Source: Craterostigma plantagineum
Lineage: Eukaryota > Streptophyta > Magnoliopsida > Lamiales > Linderniaceae
NCBI GenBank assembly: GCA_027422505.1
Contig: JAPQWV010000126.1
Location: 682,001-746,000, forward strand
DNA length: 64,000 nucleotides
Direction of reading: 5' to 3'
The notes under the pieces are model-generated. The model had not been told where the DNA came from, made no database searches, and saw only the letters and a list, made by a program, of their open reading frames with translations. Below are positions 25,672 through 36,435 of the stretch, one piece after another (position 1 is the stretch's first letter; each line of letters begins with the position of its first letter). The translations under genes and the position numbers were made by a program.

Positions 25672-26249
25672 CAGGGTTTTGAAAACCGGACCGGACCGGC
25701 CGGTTCCGACCGGAAATCGGTGAATCGGTCGGTTTTCCGGTTCGGTTCCGGTCCGGTTTAGCTTTACTTTAAAAAAAAAAGAAAAATAACGAAAACAGAA
25801 TAAATTCCAGAAATAAAGAAAATCAGCATATTAATTGCTTTGGTCCAATGGTGTCGTGTTGGGCTTTTTACCCAAATGTCTTGGTTCAATCCTCAACAGC
25901 CACAAAGTATATTTATTTTCAAAATTCAATATTTTGTTTTTATTTAATTTTGACCCCAAGTTTAAAGATTCAGTTATATCAACCCATGTATATTTAATTT
26001 TTAACCACCAACACAATTAACTTAATTAATTTGACCCCTAATTTTATAAAATGTCTATTTGGTAAAGTTTAAAAATAAACATGTACATAAATCTATGTTA
26101 TTTGCTTAATTATTGCATAAGATATATTTTATTATATTTATAGCTACCGGTTCGACTCCGGTTTGATTCCGGTTTTATACCGGTTAAACCACTAAACCTT
26201 AAACCACTAAAATTTCGGTCCGATTCGAAAACCCGGTTTCAGAACCTTG
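25672..26249. mobile_element. Non-autonomous hAT-type element, copy 1
   Basis: Terminal inverted repeats start CAGGGTTTTGAAAACCGG and, from the other end, CAAGGTTCTGAAACCGGG. They are flanked by an imperfect 8-base target duplication (gcctgact, gcctcacc). Both ends are rich in ccggt motifs and the 578-base interior is AT-rich with no transposase. TIR and TSD size point to hAT. It lies in the upstream region of ATG18 and was present before the arms diverged, because the other arm carries it at 52395-52948. Confidence 0.8.
25837..25903 (+). other. tRNA-like block inside the hAT-type element
   Basis: An A-box-like tggtccaatgg (25841-25851), a stem ttggg/cccaa around a seven-base loop ctttttA (reading as a UUU anticodon), and a B-box-like ggttcaatcct (25883-25893) occur in tRNA order and spacing. 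The T-stem does not pair properly, so it is not a functional tRNA. It looks like a tRNA-derived segment trapped in the element. Confidence 0.35.
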
Positions 26250-27163
26250 GCCTCACCTTACATGCCTAAGCTTAGGTTCGAAATCATCTGTAAGATATTC
26301 CCAGCCTTAATCTTTGTGAATGATTCTTCTTTCACATCCATCTACAGAAATACCTTAGCCATTCCCAAAGCAATCTTAGTACAAAAAGGAACAAAGAGGG
26401 ACAAAATGGGAGAGGAATGGTGATGAAAATATCATCTTTTTTGATACCACAGAGGTTTCAGAATAATACAGAACAGTATCAACATACATGTTTTAATGAG
26501 TTTAACTTAGATGTTGCATGGTTTTTCACAGGCATCATGGGTCGATTTTCCGACCCGATAAATGTGGTAATAACCCGACTTCGTTGGATACGAAGTCAGC
26601 GTCATTAAATTTTGAATTTTTCGACGCCGTTGTCCATTTCTTACCTTTAGGTTTGTCGGTATCTTAAGAGTTAGGTACCAGAAATTCCCAGCATTCATAT
26701 CGTCCTTCGATCCATTTAAAATCCACGTCCCCGCCTATTTAAACAAAGGCGAACAAAAGCTTCAAATCCCATTATAAAACAACAATGGATACATATATCG
26801 TTTTACGAAAATCCTGATTACAAATTTGATCCGTCGTCGTGCTTCATCTCGTATTTCACGTATCTGCAGCATACAAACTGCTATATGCCTAAATATAAAC
26901 CACACAGACGCGTGGAATACTAGATGAAACTCGAGCCTGGAACAAGAAAAAATGGCCTTTACCGAGGATATTAATTTGCTGTTTCTGCAGTATTGTAGTG
27001 TATTGATTATTTGATATATATATATGTATCTTAAATGAATTGTACAGGAATTCAATAAGAAATAAAGAAACAATCTTGTAAGAAAATCATCAAGATGTAA
27101 GATCAATGAAAAATGACAGACCTTGAAGAAAAAAAAAAAAAAAAAGGTTTGTTTTTCTAATGA

Positions 27164-27493
27164 TCAAAAGCTGTAGTTTTTGTTCATGGCTCTCTTCCTC
27201 CTCTGAATGTAAGCATCACATTCTTTGTCTATGTCTGATATCAACCTCCTCCGTGAAGAAGGTCTCAGCTTCTCATCTGCTTTGCCTTCATTTCCATGAA
27301 TTCTGACATTCTTCGAAGAGTCTCCATGTCTGAAATCAATCATAATCTCTGAGTCGTATGCGTTTGACTTGTCGATTTTCTCTTTCGAGTGGTTATCTTC
27401 GACAGGCACTTCGCATGAAGCCCGACCATGAGGATCTGTGCAGCCCATTATACCGAAAAACATGTTCACAAGCCTCCTATAGATGCCACTCAT
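27164..27493 (-). CDS. Small uncharacterised protein, 109 aa, copy 1
   Basis: One open exon starting MSGIYRRLVNMFFGIMGCTD, with a basic C-terminus (SRRRLISDIDKE, YIQRRKRAMNKNY). I do not recognise a family. The N-terminus could be a short hydrophobic helix with one cysteine; there is no signal peptide cleavage site I trust. Support that it is real: the start, length and composition are gene-like, and it lies between ATG18 and ALKBH10B, head toward ALKBH10B's 3' end. The other arm keeps the start but has frameshifts. Confidence 0.6.
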   Translation of the reverse strand: MSGIYRRLVNMFFGIMGCTDPHGRASCEVPVEDNHSKEKIDKSNAYDSEIMIDFRHGDSSKNVRIHGNEGKADEKLRPSSRRRLISDIDKECDAYIQRRKRAMNKNYSF

Positions 27494-27945
27494 CTTTGAA
27501 TTCTCCTCTCTTTAGCTTTATAAACTGTTCAAGAATCGTAAATAAAATAAAGAAAATACTCTGTTTATCAAGGAGGCTTTCTCCATCGATGAGATACTAT
27601 GCTTTGTTGGTGGGATTGCTGAGGAGAAAAACAAAAGCACAAAGTGACATGGTGCTTTTGGTGAAGTGAAGCATTTTGATTGATATTATGCGTTGGCCAT
27701 CGTCTTCTTTGCAGTCAAAAGCTAAGCATAAACTAGCTAGAAAGAATCTCTTATCCAATGATAATGATTCTCGGATTATACCAAAAACACGGAGAACTGT
27801 ACAATGAACCATGAAAATGATGATGCTAATTTGATCAATATTGATTATATATGTCAGAAAATTGTTGTCTAAAAAAAAAAAAAAAAAAAAAAGAGCCCAA
27901 CAATTCCATGTAATTGAAAAAACAGAGCACAAACTCAAAGCTTTT

Positions 27946-30431
27946 CTATCTTTGCTTTATCTCTTGCGAACCATCAGAATCTTTCTGAGGCATAGTACAC
28001 GCCTCCGCCGCCGGAGAATTCGCCCATAGACGCAGCCCCAACCTCCGAGCACGAGGTGGCACTTGCCTGGCGGGCTTCCGAGCTCCGACGCTCCTCGGCA
28101 AGAAAACCCCAGTCCCACCGCCGCCGTTATGAACAGCCTCATGTACGGCCGCGACCATCGGAGGAGCAACCACCGGTGCCAGCACGAACAAGGGAGGACC
28201 CGCCACCAAACCTCCCCAATTCGGAACCACGTCGCACGCACTCGCCACCGGGTACAGATTCCGACCGTTAGGTGGCAGCCCTAAATTAGGCACCGCCGTG
28301 GACGAACGGTTCTCGCCCGGCGGTGACGAGTCGTCAGCTCCCACCTCCGGCCGGACTCTGAAGAAAGTGATGCTTACCCTCTTGTTCGAAGATGAGCTCA
28401 TGGCGTGCCTCGCCGTGCTACAGCTATTACCCTCCATGACTAGAAAAGACCTGACATTAGAAAAAATAAAAACTCAGTCTTGAACATGTAAGAACTGAGA
28501 TTAGGTAAGAATGGTCCATACCCTTTCTTGAAAGAAAGCATTAGAGGCCCTCTGTAGTTTCCCCTGCGATCATTGACAAAAGAGTGGCCGAAAGCCATTT
28601 TGCAATCGTCGAGGAGAAGAGTGGAAATGGGCTGATCCAAGTGGGGCGGCTTCAAGAACGGCTGGGAAAACTCGCCCTGTCGAAAAGGAAAAAGTAAGAC
28701 GAAACGAAGAATTCAAGAACGTTTGCATTCTTCGAAAGATTGACTGTTGCAATAATACCTCGTCGAAGAAGTTGATCATGCAGCCATTTGGTCTACTGCC
28801 CTCGGAGATCAAATCCCACTGACACAGATGATCGACTAGGCTCGGAGGAGAGGATGAATTGGTTCGATACAGCCTATGTTCTTACATTCATCAGATGAGA
28901 TGCAAGAAGATGAACGGCTACAGAATTTTTAAGTAGGAAGTCAGTACCTTCATGAGATTTCTCGTCTGTATTTTGGCCTTCTTTGATTTGAGTGAATATG
29001 GGAATGCCTAGTTGAATCAGCTCTCTTCTGTTTCGCCTCGTTCGCTGGTTATATAGAATGAAGGTTTCGCCCGATAGTTCGCCGTTCTGACCAGAAACTC
29101 TGAGTTCGTTCACTAGATCGTTCAGTTTGGACAGCTCTTGGTCTGTGAATACCTCTTCGTACAGCTTCATCCCTTCGACAACATTCACCTGAAGTTCACA
29201 AAACACAGCAGTGATTCATTCTTCTTACAAGAACATCGAATGACTTCTTCAGGCAGATAAAAGATGACGACTTGCCATTAGTCCATTGACTCGCTCCATT
29301 GCTTCGAATCCCGTTTTGGCCTTGATATGGGAACGTCGAGCATCGCAATCTTCGTGGTTCGAACATAATGCTATGTGATCCGACGGTTGTGCTTCTTGAG
29401 ATCCTGCGGTTCAGATTGATTTGAGTTCAGCATATTGCACAAAGTTAACATCGGACGTTGTATTATCCACTACAGCTTCCAAACTATCTTTATTGAAAGG
29501 AGGAAGAAAATAGAAAAAAGCATATTGCCTGAAAGAAGAGGTGATACAGAAAGTTCGCTGGAGGAATACAAAAAGATACAAAGGGAGTGCACTAAAAGAG
29601 AAGGTAAACACACATTGAGACTGACTTCCACTATTTCTGTTAGAGAGAAGAAGCCCACTAGACATTATTCCAAGACAAAACATGAAAGCACTGAGAGACT
29701 TTTCTTACCGCACTATTCATCTTTATTTATCTTCTCTGAAAGTAAAAATTCAATTTTGAAAGCAGCATACAGCTTTCAGACTCGAAAAAAAGGAGTTAAC
29801 TTTATTAGTTAGAACGGAAAGAATCTCGAGTTAGTTGCTAGTTGCTGATCGGACTTTGCATTTATTAACCACCGGCAAGAGTATTTATGAACAATATTAT
29901 GCATGAACTGTAATAAATAATGCAAAAATAAACCCTTTTCTTTCGTCCCAATAAATTTCCGTGAGAGAAAGAGATCATTACTGTACACTTACCTGTGTCC
30001 GTGACATCGCTCGTGAGATCTTCCTCCGCCGCCTGACCTCCGCCGCTCTCACGACCATCATCATCACAACCACCGCCGTCGCCGCCGCCGCCGCCCTCTT
30101 TATCTTTCTTCTCTACCTCGGCATTAGTAGCGTTCCTCCGACGACGGTCAGTCATTTCTTCAGTCACCTTGTGCAGCTCCGATGCGACTTCAGCGATCGG
30201 AAAGTAGTGATGGCTCTCAATAAGCGGTATCCAGTTGGATCTCCGGCGGTTGACCGCCTCGAACACCGCCTTGTACCTCGACGGCGCCGACGGATCGAGC
30301 CTCCTCAGGTGGACGCACAGGGCGTCGATGATTGCGTTGGCGGCGGCGAACTCGCCTCGCAGCCACGCCATCATTGGGTCCTTGGGCGGTGCATTTCTAT
30401 CAGCTGATAATACGCCGATTGCCGCCGGCAT
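27946..30431 (-). CDS. mRNA m6A demethylase ALKBH10B, copy 1 (one-base frameshift)
   Basis: Fe(II)/2-oxoglutarate dioxygenase of the AlkB family; Arabidopsis ALKBH10B removes m6A from mRNA and promotes flowering. Six exons on minus: 29993-30431, 29276-29403, 28948-29188, 28759-28873, 28522-28676 and 27946-28450. Together they make 1583 bases, one short of 528 codons. The missing base is a T in exon 4 near 28837: here the frame reads GCC TAG, while the other arm has GCC TTA and continues as ALVDHL. The catalytic core shows RPNGCMINFF, the HxD pair in KPPHLDQP (about residue 319), a distal histidine in STARHAM and the 2OG arginine in KRVSITFFRVR. The proline- and glycine-rich tail is typical. 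The intron between exons 2 and 3 starts with GC. Confidence 0.9.
29189..29275 (-). other. GC-AG intron of ALKBH10B
   Basis: Between exon 2 (ending GGACTAATG) and exon 3 (starting GTGAATGTTG) the 87-base intron begins gcaagt instead of gt. Only this boundary keeps the reading frame GLMVNVVEGMK expected for the family. GC donors with a strong gcaagt context are a known minority class spliced by the normal spliceosome. The same donor is kept in the other copy at 49405. Confidence 0.85.
29588..29992 (-). other. Part of ALKBH10B intron 1 present only in copy 1
   Basis: The 5' part of intron 1. Homology to the other arm stops at 29587, so this stretch and exon 1 are absent there. No gene within. 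Confidence 0.75.
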
Positions 30432-32178
30432 TTGTATTGTACGACGCTGAGATCGGTACGGACTTATTTCTAACGAATAGGTCCTCTGCGATCAGTCGCC
30501 GTGAAATACTGTTAAGAGAATAAAATGGAAATTTATTTATTTACGAAAATAATAAAATATGTCTAAAAGTGAATGTAGAGCTTGAGGTTGAAGGGGTTTG
30601 GTCGGATTTATACGGTGGAAGCTTCGGCAAGGGGTGGGGCCCACGAAATGACGTGTCGTATTGATTTTCTTTGCATAAGATGAATTAGTCGATAAGTTTA
30701 CAGCTTTTAAACCAAATATTGTTGCTCGACTGCGTAGTCTATAGATTTAGTTTTTCTTTTTTTTTTTTTTTTTAAATCAGATTACACATATGAACTGCAT
30801 ATCATGTCACAAAGGAATGAAGAAGCCAAGTGATGCATGCAATAAGTGTTAAATATGATTATTATTTATGCTTTTCATCTTTTCTTCTTTTTATATTTTT
30901 TGTTGGATTTCAAATTTTAAGGATTTGATTATAAATCTAAAGCAAATTCAGGTGCTTTCTAATAAACTTTCCCTCAATATGTTAAGTCAATCCGTAGATT
31001 TATTTTTTTTGTTTTTTGAAGTAAAGTCAATTCGTAGATTGTATATAAAAGTTAGACGTCTTGAAATATTGAATCATAAAACATATCTAGTAGCATATTG
31101 TTATTATCGAATAAGAAAGAAAAGAAGACGTACCTAAAAGGCTAAAAGTGAGTTAGGGATGAGTTGAGCTCTCCTCTTTTTACGTGAGTCCTTTTAGTCT
31201 CGTGTTATCCAGAAAAATTAATTCACGAAATATATTTCTTTTTAATTGATTCTTTGACATATAAAGTACTTTTGTTTGTCCTCGCAAAGGGTCATAGCGT
31301 CATTTTGAAGCTACAATCTTAGTGTTTAAAGTTTGTTTAAAAGATCAAGAACCTACAAATTATATAAATCGAAGAAAAAAAGAATTATGTGTTATCCCAT
31401 GTCATGAAAGTATCAAACTAGGGCTCGCATCGGACCATATGTAAAATAATACGTTGTTCCGCCCTTGTTATTGCAATTAGTTTCACGATGTAAATTATTT
31501 CTCTAAATTGGGTTGTGATAATTATAATAATATTTAAAATATAGAAAGAAGTAGGTTGTCTTGTTCCCCATAAAAACCTGAAAGAATAAAGTTGTTTTCT
31601 TTGTTATATAGATTTGATTTATTCACTCTTTTAGATGGAAAATGTAATAATCAAAGTAAGTTGTTCGAAAGTAACTTTATTTTGGCAGAGAATAAACTGA
31701 ATTGATATCATCCTCTCGTTATTAGGATATGTATTTATATACTTACTCCCAAACTAGGTGGATCAATATTATAAAATATATATGAATAGTATTATATGTT
31801 ATATGTTCAACTTTAAGCATATAGGCAATGCATTGTTGCACATGCATGCGATTCGACAACCTACTTATGAAACCTAATTACATGTTTCGGATTAGCGTAA
31901 TCAAATAATGATAGCCGAAAATCGCCGTGACGAGCCTAATCCCAATTAATATTTTTGTAGAAAATTCGATATGTTTCATTACAACACATTAAAAATGGAC
32001 CGCTTTGTAGCAATTAGAAAAGTAATAGAGATTCATATTGCACCACATGCATATATATAATTAGAAAGAAATAGCATGGCATGTAAGGTAGGCAAGTGTC
32101 ATGAGGCCCTTGCTTTTAAATAATTGCCTCTTTTTTCTTCTCTAACCAATCCTTGTAGTTCTAAACTAGTAGGCATGT
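30432..32178. other. AT-rich upstream/intergenic region
   Basis: Presumed ALKBH10B promoter (30432 to about 31000 on minus) followed by AT-rich DNA. No gene, TE terminus or RNA gene that I can support. It includes a T tract at 30757-30773. Confidence 0.5.
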
Positions 32179-32372
32179 CCAAATTGATGACTTCCCTCTT
32201 CTAATAAACATCTATGTCATAACTTGCGATACGTCATGTTACATTATATTTGGGTCCCCCAAAATTAAACATAAACCAAATTGATGACTTCCCTCTTCTA
32301 ATAAACATCTATGTCATAACTTGCGATACGTCATGTTACATTATATTTGGGTCCCCCAAAATTAAACATAAA
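32179..32372. repeat. 97-bp tandem duplication
   Basis: Two adjacent copies, 32179-32275 and 32276-32372, each starting ccaaattgatgacttccctc and ending ttaaacataaa, with no difference seen. Perfect identity suggests a very recent duplication, or an assembly or read artefact. Confidence 0.93.
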
Positions 32373-32393
32373 ATTACTTTCATCTTATGCGAC

Positions 32394-32620
32394 AATGACG
32401 TGGGAAACTGCACACTTGTCAATAAACTATAAATTTTGACTATGGTATTATCCAAGAATATGCTAAGCGAATGCTGTTATTACATATGTGGGCTCCTTGT
32501 TACGTTATCAAGAGGTTTATTAATCCACGCATGGCTTCACTTCATCATTCCGTTTAGGACGAAAGACTAATAAGTAGATAGATGGCTTTCACGGACAAGA
32601 ATATTTAACGAACTTCATTG
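32394..32620. repeat. Dispersed repeat shared with 40128-40160 and 42438-42520
   Basis: tgacgtgggaaactgcacac at 32397 recurs at 40132. The motif aataagtagatagatggctttc near 32568 recurs, diverged, near 42468. In the second location the two pieces are separated by 2.3 kb of inserted elements. Confidence 0.6.
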
Positions 32621-33224
32621 TGTAAATTAACCGGAATTAGAGTATTGTATTTCGACATTTGAAAGTAAATACGTGCTACTATGGACTCCTTGCCTTCTCA
32701 TTGAAATATCGAGAACTATTCATCTTGTGAGAAAAGTTCGGGTCATAGTTAAGTTATTCTATGTTCTTATAGGTTATGGCCATGACTGAAATTGGGAGTA
32801 ATCGAATTTCACTTATTATTGAATTTCTGCTATTAATTACAAATTCAATCATTTCAAGTGGAGGAATAACATTGTGTTCACAAATTTAGAAAATTTCTCA
32901 GTTTGAACACTTCTTTATCTTTTGAACTTAGTACATAAGTTTTAATAATAATGGTTGATTAATACTTTGTTGTGTAAATTGATGACTTTGAGTAAGAAAA
33001 CTAATAACATAATTTGTTGATAGAAAAATTGTGAGCATCTAGTATATATGTAACTATATCTCCTTGTACGGGCAAATGCTTAATCTTTTAATAGTTCTAT
33101 GGCCATCGACTGCGTAACTTACTCGCCGATACAAATGCTCATATTTTTTTTCGGTGGTACACAAATGCTCATATCAGCATAAGAAAAAATGGCCACTTTG
33201 TCTTTTTCTTGCACGTTCGTCCTT

Positions 33225-33885
33225 CCAAATTAAACGAAAACTAATAAGTTGATGGTTGTGGGATCTCATGGATCAAGAAATAACACAAGTTTCAAGACCA
33301 AATAATAATAATAATAATAATAAAAATAATGATAATAATAATAACAACAATAATCAAGAGAATATAAACATTAAACAAGCAAGCAAGAAGGAATGATTTA
33401 TGGCACGGCTCTCTCTCTCTTCCCAAATTTTCTCCACCAAAAAACCCTAGCCACCGCGCCCTCTCCTCTCCTTCCATCCTTCTCCACTTCCGTTGGAGGT
33501 GGAGGGATCTTCCATTTTCTTTCCCTCTTTTTTCGTTGTCCTTGTTTTATATATTTTTAAAAAATTAAAAAATACTTATCGTTTCACCTCCGCCTCGTCG
33601 ATTCCGCATCATCGCCCTCATCCTCGGCGCATCCGCCCGCCGGCCGTCACCCACCACCACATTCCGCCACCTCTCGCCACCGACCACTCATGAGTCTCCC
33701 GTGTGGAGCTTCTCCCGACCATTGGATCATGAGCTCTTTGTTCCCCCAATTGAACCAAAGACATAATCGCATGAAACTTGTGACAAGAATCCTTATCACC
33801 ATACTCTTTCACAATTACTATTACCATGAGTTTGACAAGCCAAACATCCAATCCATCGATCGGTTGCCCTAAATAGCAAATATGG
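33225..33885 (-). pseudogene. F-box gene 3' fragment with internal insertion
   Basis: 33225-33400 matches the 3' flank of the F-box gene (37975-38112). 33735-33885 matches its coding 3' part (38250-38430), including residues KEYGDKDS and the flanking region. Between the two, about 33400-33735 is unrelated, CT- and CCG-rich sequence replacing the homologous 3' end. This is a dead duplicate, same orientation as the full gene. Confidence 0.7.
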
Positions 33886-34169
33886 GACCCTTTAATACAA
33901 TTATTCTCTACTAACTTAATAAATTAACTTATTTAATGTAATTGATCTCTATATTAATTTACTTCTTTTTCATATTTTAAGAAGAATCATATTCATAAAT
34001 AATATTATTACAAAAGATTAAGTAATCTAATCATAATTTTTGTGCAATTTAAATTAGTAGTAAAAAAACGTATATTTACATTTTATCATTTTGAATAATG
34101 TCAAATAATTTGGATCTTATTTTATTTAACCAAATACGTTCCACTACATTATAAATCTTATTTTCATAT
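33886..34169. other. AT-rich intergenic DNA
   Basis: No feature seen. It separates the F-box fragment from the degenerate tandem array. Confidence 0.4.
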
Positions 34170-34760
34170 ATAACTAAATATGTTATAAAAACGTCATTTT
34201 AAAAGTAATTTTTCGACTATTTCAAGTTATAATTTCTAAGTCAATTTTATAATATGCTATTTCTTCTTGTAATTGTATATGTAATATACGTTGTGAAAAG
34301 CGTATATAAGAAACATTAAGATTTTCAAAGAGCTTAAGGTTTTTATTATTTTGTTTACAAAGTTATAACTCAAAATATTATATTGATTACGATATGAGGA
34401 ATTAATTTTCATCTGTGTAATAAACATCTATGCAAAACGTACATAAAACATTTTGAAGATTAGATAACGGATGACGCTGCTTATTATTGATTTTTAAATT
34501 TATTCTTCGACTTATAAGTTACAATGTATCATTTAGTCTTTGACAAACAATATGTAATACATATGCTAAAATGTATAAAAAATATTTTAATGATTATACG
34601 AAGAACTAGACATTTCATATATTTTCAATGTATACTTTGATAATTTATTGTTTCCTCATTAATTACGATATGCAATTTATTATCTGGTATATAATAAACA
34701 TATTATGTACAACGTATATAATAAATCTTCACAATTTTACCACGTACCTAATCTTTCATA
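34170..34760. repeat. Degenerate tandem array, period about 135 bp
   Basis: Related blocks of the form gtaataaacat...aacgtacataaaacatttt begin near 34280, 34418, 34550 and 34688, with a weaker one near 34170. Each is followed by a T-rich stretch and a ttataagttacaa-like segment. The units are strongly diverged, so this is an old array. Confidence 0.5.
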
Positions 34761-34794
34761 TTACTTTGTTTAAACATTTTTACACCTCCCAATT

Positions 34795-35925
34795 TAAAAC
34801 TTCCGGTTCCGTCGCTGGTTGGCGCCCAGCCACCACTGTCCCTCTAAAGGCTCGAGGAGAAATGCCGAACCATTTGACGTATTCCAATACAAAATTGGTT
34901 GGGATCAATTGGACTAACCGAGATTGCTGACGGATAATCCGTAGATGTTATAGTTGTGTGCAATTGATTGCGAATAAGAAAATAACTTAGAATTAGATCA
35001 TTAAAAACCGTTTCGCGTATATAGTAGTAATGTACAGTCCGTATAGCTTCAAATAGGTTGATCGATGGATTCGACACCTCATAACTAGGTCGGGACTGAA
35101 GATGCAAACAGTCCCATTCCAAAAGCTTGCCTAGATCGATTTGCTATCACACGAGTACGTGGCGTCCGTTACCTTCCCTCGGGCACAGTCCACTGACAAT
35201 GCGTATTAGTAGCGATAATAAAAAAGGTAATTTTATTTATATATATAATATAACATCATATATTAATTATTAACCACACATTACGACCGTATTTAGCTCG
35301 TCCACTCGTTGTACCTGATGTATGAGGCGTTCCACATTCGTCGAATCATATACGGCCAACTTCGACTTGTGAACAACCAGAACTTGAATCTGATTCTTAT
35401 GGAAACCAAGTCGTGTGCCTTCTGCATTATCGTCCTTAGGTAATTCCATGAATGTATTCGAGTTCTTCTTCCAGTTTTCTAGCGCCACACGCAAAGCTAA
35501 AAGAAGACGACAACGACGAAGAATAAAACTAGTTACGACTAAACTTACGAGAATTCGAAGCAAAAAAATAGTAATAATAATAACAAATCATGTATGTATT
35601 ATCGGAAATTAAACATGCGCATCGGCTCCCGACGACACAAGAAGATGATTGGAAAATGCCAATCCTGTAACTCTTTTAAAATGGCCTCTGAGGCTTCTTT
35701 CCCAAATAAGGATGGAAAGATTGTAATTCGGAGAAAACACAAGTGATGAACGTCGACAACGAACGGCACGAACAACAGTAATATACCTCTGTGCATTTCT
35801 GAACATTGCAAATCATAATAGACGAGTCATGGAGCCCAACAATGCGGATGTTATTATCGTGAGACATGAAACTCCATCTGGGATCGTCTCGAACTCCACG
35901 TTCTATGCATGTCAAAATAAACCAT
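34795..35925 (-). pseudogene. TOPLESS-like WD40 fragment, minus strand
   Basis: Pieces of the C-terminal WD40 region of a TOPLESS/TPR co-repressor occur in order on the minus strand. They include SHDNNIRIVGLHDSSIMICN (about 35860), SLRGHFKRVTGLAFSN followed by VSSGADAH (about 35650), FHKNQIQVLVVHKSKLAVYD (about 35370), a segment TYSCDSKSI (about 35170) and PIDPNQFCIG plus EPLEGQWW (about 34900). A TAG stop follows TYSCDSKSI, and a frameshift precedes the EPLEG block. No N-terminal LisH/CTLH part is seen nearby. Without it the piece could not act as a normal co-repressor. Confidence 0.75.
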
Positions 35926-36435
35926 CCATGTTGATTACCTCAAAATAAATTTATTATGTGGAACATGTAGTTGGAAATTGGTGGTGGAACGGAGGAACCC
36001 AACAGATCCAAGGAATATGTAAAATGGTATCGTCGTGAGTTGACAATTGGTTAGATCATAAATGCGAATTCAATTTGACATTTTGGCTCCTTAACTATCG
36101 CAATATGTGTGGACATGGAAAGAAACACCTATGACATTTGTAAGAGTACCACAACATTTTATGCATACGAAATACAATATTATGTCATTATGTGATCACA
36201 ATATTATTTATGCATGGTATATTTTCTTCACACACATACACAATTTAAATGGAATCATGATAATGCGTTTGTAGTAGCTTTGGTGATCCTTCGCGAGCTT
36301 GCTAGGCTTCAAAACCTCTCCTTGTTTGATGATCGCTGATATGATCACTGGGAAATAAAAACACACAGTCCAAGTTCCATAGTCGCAATGATCAAGCAAT
36401 CTTTTTATTAATTGGCAGGGAGAATTAAGAAGTCG

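Larger units (their letters stand above)
14538..29587. repeat. Left arm of a ~15 kb inverted repeat
   Basis: Inverted counterpart of 49098-64000. Homology ends at 29587, inside ALKBH10B intron 1: on the minus strand both copies share ctccctttgtatc and differ immediately upstream. The inner limit is set by the window end (64000 pairs with 14538), so the arm may continue further. It contains the NDX 3' end, LRR gene, ATG18, hAT-type element, small unknown gene and most of ALKBH10B. Confidence 0.96.

Noticed and set aside
25837..25903. A functional tRNA-Lys(UUU)
   Set aside because: The T-stem does not pair, no acceptor stem is found, and it lies inside a transposable element; kept only as a tRNA-like relic.
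28063..28284. Plus-strand frames over ALKBH10B exon 6 (also 50390-50611 minus)
   Set aside because: Shadows of the proline/glycine-rich ALKBH10B tail; no support as genes.
30868..31137. 89-codon open frame in AT-rich DNA
   Set aside because: Phe/Ile/Lys-rich composition of random AT-rich sequence, no similarity or splice context.
33301..33350. Coding poly-Asn or poly-Ile from the (AAT)n run
   Set aside because: It is a simple trinucleotide microsatellite in the F-box 3' flank; the related flank at 38056-38080 has the same repeat.
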